From contig CAJKSU010000150.1 of the NCBI GenBank assembly GCA_905202605.1, positions 1 through 7,044 of the forward strand: a stretch of 7,044 nt of DNA. Direction: 5' to 3'. Position numbers and translations under genes: made by a program. Of this stretch, positions 5,831 to 7,044 are shown piece after piece (within the stretch, counting starts at the first letter, position 1; each line of letters starts with the position of its first letter). The DNA is from an uncultured Eubacteriales bacterium (GTDB lineage Bacteria > Bacillota > Clostridia > Oscillospirales > Oscillospiraceae). The notes beneath the pieces were generated by a model, which ran no database searches, was not told the origin of the DNA, and saw only the letters and a program-made list of their open reading frames with translations.

Positions 5831-5997
5831 TAGGGCAATACCGCACAATTGCGTCTGCGGGCTTTGGCGGCCCTTTTCCTCCACAAATTCGCTGCGAAAA
5901 GTTTGAAATACACAAAGTATTCCTGCATTTTCACAACAAATTTGTGATGTAAAATTCCTCGCCAAATCTCCTTGCCGAATTATGCGGTGTTGCCATA
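5831..5997. mobile_element. MITE-like non-coding element with terminal inverted repeats flanked by TA
   Basis: The left end GGGCAATACCGCACAATT (5833-5850) matches the reverse complement of the right end (5978-5995), which reads TGGCAACACCGCATAATT, at 15 of 18 positions. Both ends are bounded by TA (5831-5832 and 5996-5997), as expected for elements moved by IS630/Tc1-mariner-type transposases that duplicate TA. The interior is AT-rich and non-coding, with small hairpins: AATAC/GTATT (5907-5911/5917-5921) and TCACAA/TTGTGA (5931-5936/5942-5947). No transposase is present, so it would move only in trans. From memory, similar sequence occurs as a dispersed repeat in gut Oscillospiraceae, but I could not check this. 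The alternative is a large degenerate hairpin structure of other origin. Confidence 0.55.
5859..5877 (+). terminator. Weak terminator-like hairpin after the GNAT gene
   Basis: GGGC (5859-5862) can pair with GCCC (5870-5873) over a seven-base loop, followed by TTTT. The stem is only four pairs and lies inside the putative element, so it may be incidental. No better terminator for the DUF4349-GNAT unit is seen. Confidence 0.25.
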
Positions 5998-6000
5998 GAA

Positions 6001-7044
6001 TTGCATGGAGAAGCGGCGCACAGCATTATCACAAAAATATTCGGAACATACAGTGATCATCAAATTAAAAAGATCATTCCCGCAGTTAATAAAATAGAGG
6101 CTCTGGCAGACAAATACAAGGCTATGAGCGACGGCGAAATGCGGGAGATGACGGACAAGTTCCGCGAGGAGCTCCGCGGCGGCAAAACTCTTGACGACAT
6201 TCTTCCCGAGGCATACGCTCTTGTAAGAGAGGCGGCGGACAGAGTGCTGGGCAAGCGGCCTTTCCGCGTGCAGCTCATGTGCGGCATACTTCTGCATCAG
6301 GGCAGAATAGCCGAAATGAAAACAGGTGAGGGCAAAACGCTTGTCGCGGTGCTTCCCTCATACCTCAACGCGCTTGAGGGCAAGGGCGTGCATATCGTCA
6401 CCGTAAACGAATACCTGGCGAGAATGGGTCAGGAGGAGATGGGCAGAGTACACGATTTTCTCGGCCTCTCCACCGGTCTTGTTATCCATGACCAGACAAA
6501 GGAAGAAAAAAGAGCGGCGTATGCCTGCGATATAACATACGGTACCAACAACGAGTTCGGATTTGACTATCTGAGAGACAACATGGTCACCTACAAGGAG
6601 GACATGGTTCAGAGAGGGCACAATTTCGCCATCGTGGACGAGGTGGACTCCATACTTATCGACGAGGCGAGAACTCCGCTTATCATATCGGGCCACGGCT
6701 CCAAGGTGGACGATCTGTACGGCCGCGCCGATCAGCTTGTGAGAAAAATGTCCCGCTTTGTCATAAAAGAGCTTGACGACAAGGTGGAGCACGACGATAT
6801 CACGCAGGACTATATCGTTGACGAAAAGGCGAAGAGCTGCACTCTGACCGCAAACGGCATCAAAAAGGCGGAAGAGTTTTTCGGAATCGAAAACCTTTCC
6901 GATCCCGAAAACGCCGACATTTCACACCACATCTATCAGGCTATGCGTGCCCACGGTATCATGAAGCTTGATACGGACTACGTTATAAAGAACGGCGAGG
7001 TCATGATAGTCGATACCTTTACGGGTCGTATCATGCCCGGACGC
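6001..7044 (+). CDS. secA: SecA preprotein translocase ATPase, N-terminal part (3' end outside window; start unclear)
   Basis: SecA is the ATPase motor that drives unfolded preproteins through SecYEG at the cell membrane. The frame is open from 5953 to the window end. SecA similarity begins at about 6025 (IITKIFGTYSDHQIKKIIPAVNKI). Counting from the TTG at 6001, visible landmarks are HQGRIAEMKTGEGKT with the Walker A lysine at residue 112, YGTNNEFGFDYLRDNM (180-195), the Walker B/DEAD-like VDEVDSILIDEARTPLIISG (212-231), the start of the preprotein cross-linking domain, and VDTFTGRIMPGR at the cut end. By alignment to known SecA proteins the first codon should lie at about 6022, but that codon is CAC. 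No in-frame ATG or GTG occurs before 6124, and no Shine-Dalgarno precedes the TTG at 6001. Codon use (many CTT, ATA, AGA) differs from the upstream genes. The start given is the least bad option. The gene may be a displaced or 5'-damaged copy, or a misjoin. Confidence 0.9.
   Translation, partial: MHGEAAHSIITKIFGTYSDHQIKKIIPAVNKIEALADKYKAMSDGEMREMTDKFREELRGGKTLDDILPEAYALVREAADRVLGKRPFRVQLMCGILLHQGRIAEMKTGEGKTLVAVLPSYLNALEGKGVHIVTVNEYLARMGQEEMGRVHDFLGLSTGLVIHDQTKEEKRAAYACDITYGTNNEFGFDYLRDNMVTYKEDMVQRGHNFAIVDEVDSILIDEARTPLIISGHGSKVDDLYGRADQLVRKMSRFVIKELDDKVEHDDITQDYIVDEKAKSCTLTANGIKKAEEFFGIENLSDPENADISHHIYQAMRAHGIMKLDTDYVIKNGEVMIVDTFTGRIMPGR

Noticed and set aside
5345..5965. 206-codon minus-strand frame across the GNAT gene and the MITE-like element
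   Set aside because: It is antisense to a clear acetyltransferase and runs through non-coding element sequence. It has no domain and no good start context.
6005..6097. ATG at 6005 as the secA start
   Set aside because: It is in a different frame from SecA and reaches a TAG after about 30 codons. It would need a frameshift, for which there is no independent evidence.
6124..6126. ATG at 6124 as the secA start
   Set aside because: It would discard about 33 conserved N-terminal SecA residues, and no ribosome binding site precedes it.

Overview
The window carries six protein-coding genes, all on the + strand, two of them cut by the window edges. Gene content and style suggest a gut-type member of the Clostridia, perhaps close to Oscillospiraceae/Ruminococcaceae. 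The clues are moderately high GC, lipoproteins with long low-complexity linkers, a DUF4349 lipoprotein, strong AGGAGG-type ribosome binding sites and SigA-like promoters. The taxonomic guess is inference only. No rRNA, tRNA or CRISPR array was seen.

Region 1 (1-1385) is housekeeping metabolism: the C-terminal part of a catabolic-type threonine ammonia-lyase with an ACT domain, then, 21 bp later, a complete ribulose-phosphate 3-epimerase (rpe). Region 2 (1386-2208) is a single-gene unit with an extended -10 promoter, a small lipoprotein and a strong intrinsic terminator. Region 3 (2209-4242) is another single-gene unit with its own promoter, a palindrome at the predicted transcription start, a 5'-UTR stem-loop, a 615-residue glycine-rich protein of probable beta-helix fold carrying ten Gly-Gly-Pro triplets, and a strong terminator. 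Its codon use looks optimised for high expression, yet it has no visible signal peptide. Region 4 (4243-5823) is a two-gene unit: a DUF4349 membrane-anchored lipoprotein, and a GNAT acetyltransferase that starts at a TTG overlapping the lipoprotein stop codon. The leader of this unit has a perfect 12-bp inverted repeat whose right arm covers part of the ribosome binding site, and a possible ECF-sigma promoter.

Region 5 (5824-7044) differs. A roughly 165-bp non-coding element with imperfect terminal inverted repeats flanked by TA (MITE-like) is followed almost directly by the N-terminal 340 or so residues of SecA. This SecA reading frame has no plus-strand ATG or GTG at the expected start and no ribosome binding site. 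Its codon use (many CTT, ATA and AGA) is unlike the genes to the left. The element/secA boundary therefore looks like a rearrangement, a transferred or disrupted secA copy, or a misassembly at a dispersed repeat.

No obvious new defence or mobile system is present. The items most worth a second look are the unusual beta-helix/GGP protein, the RBS-covering inverted repeat, and the element/secA junction.
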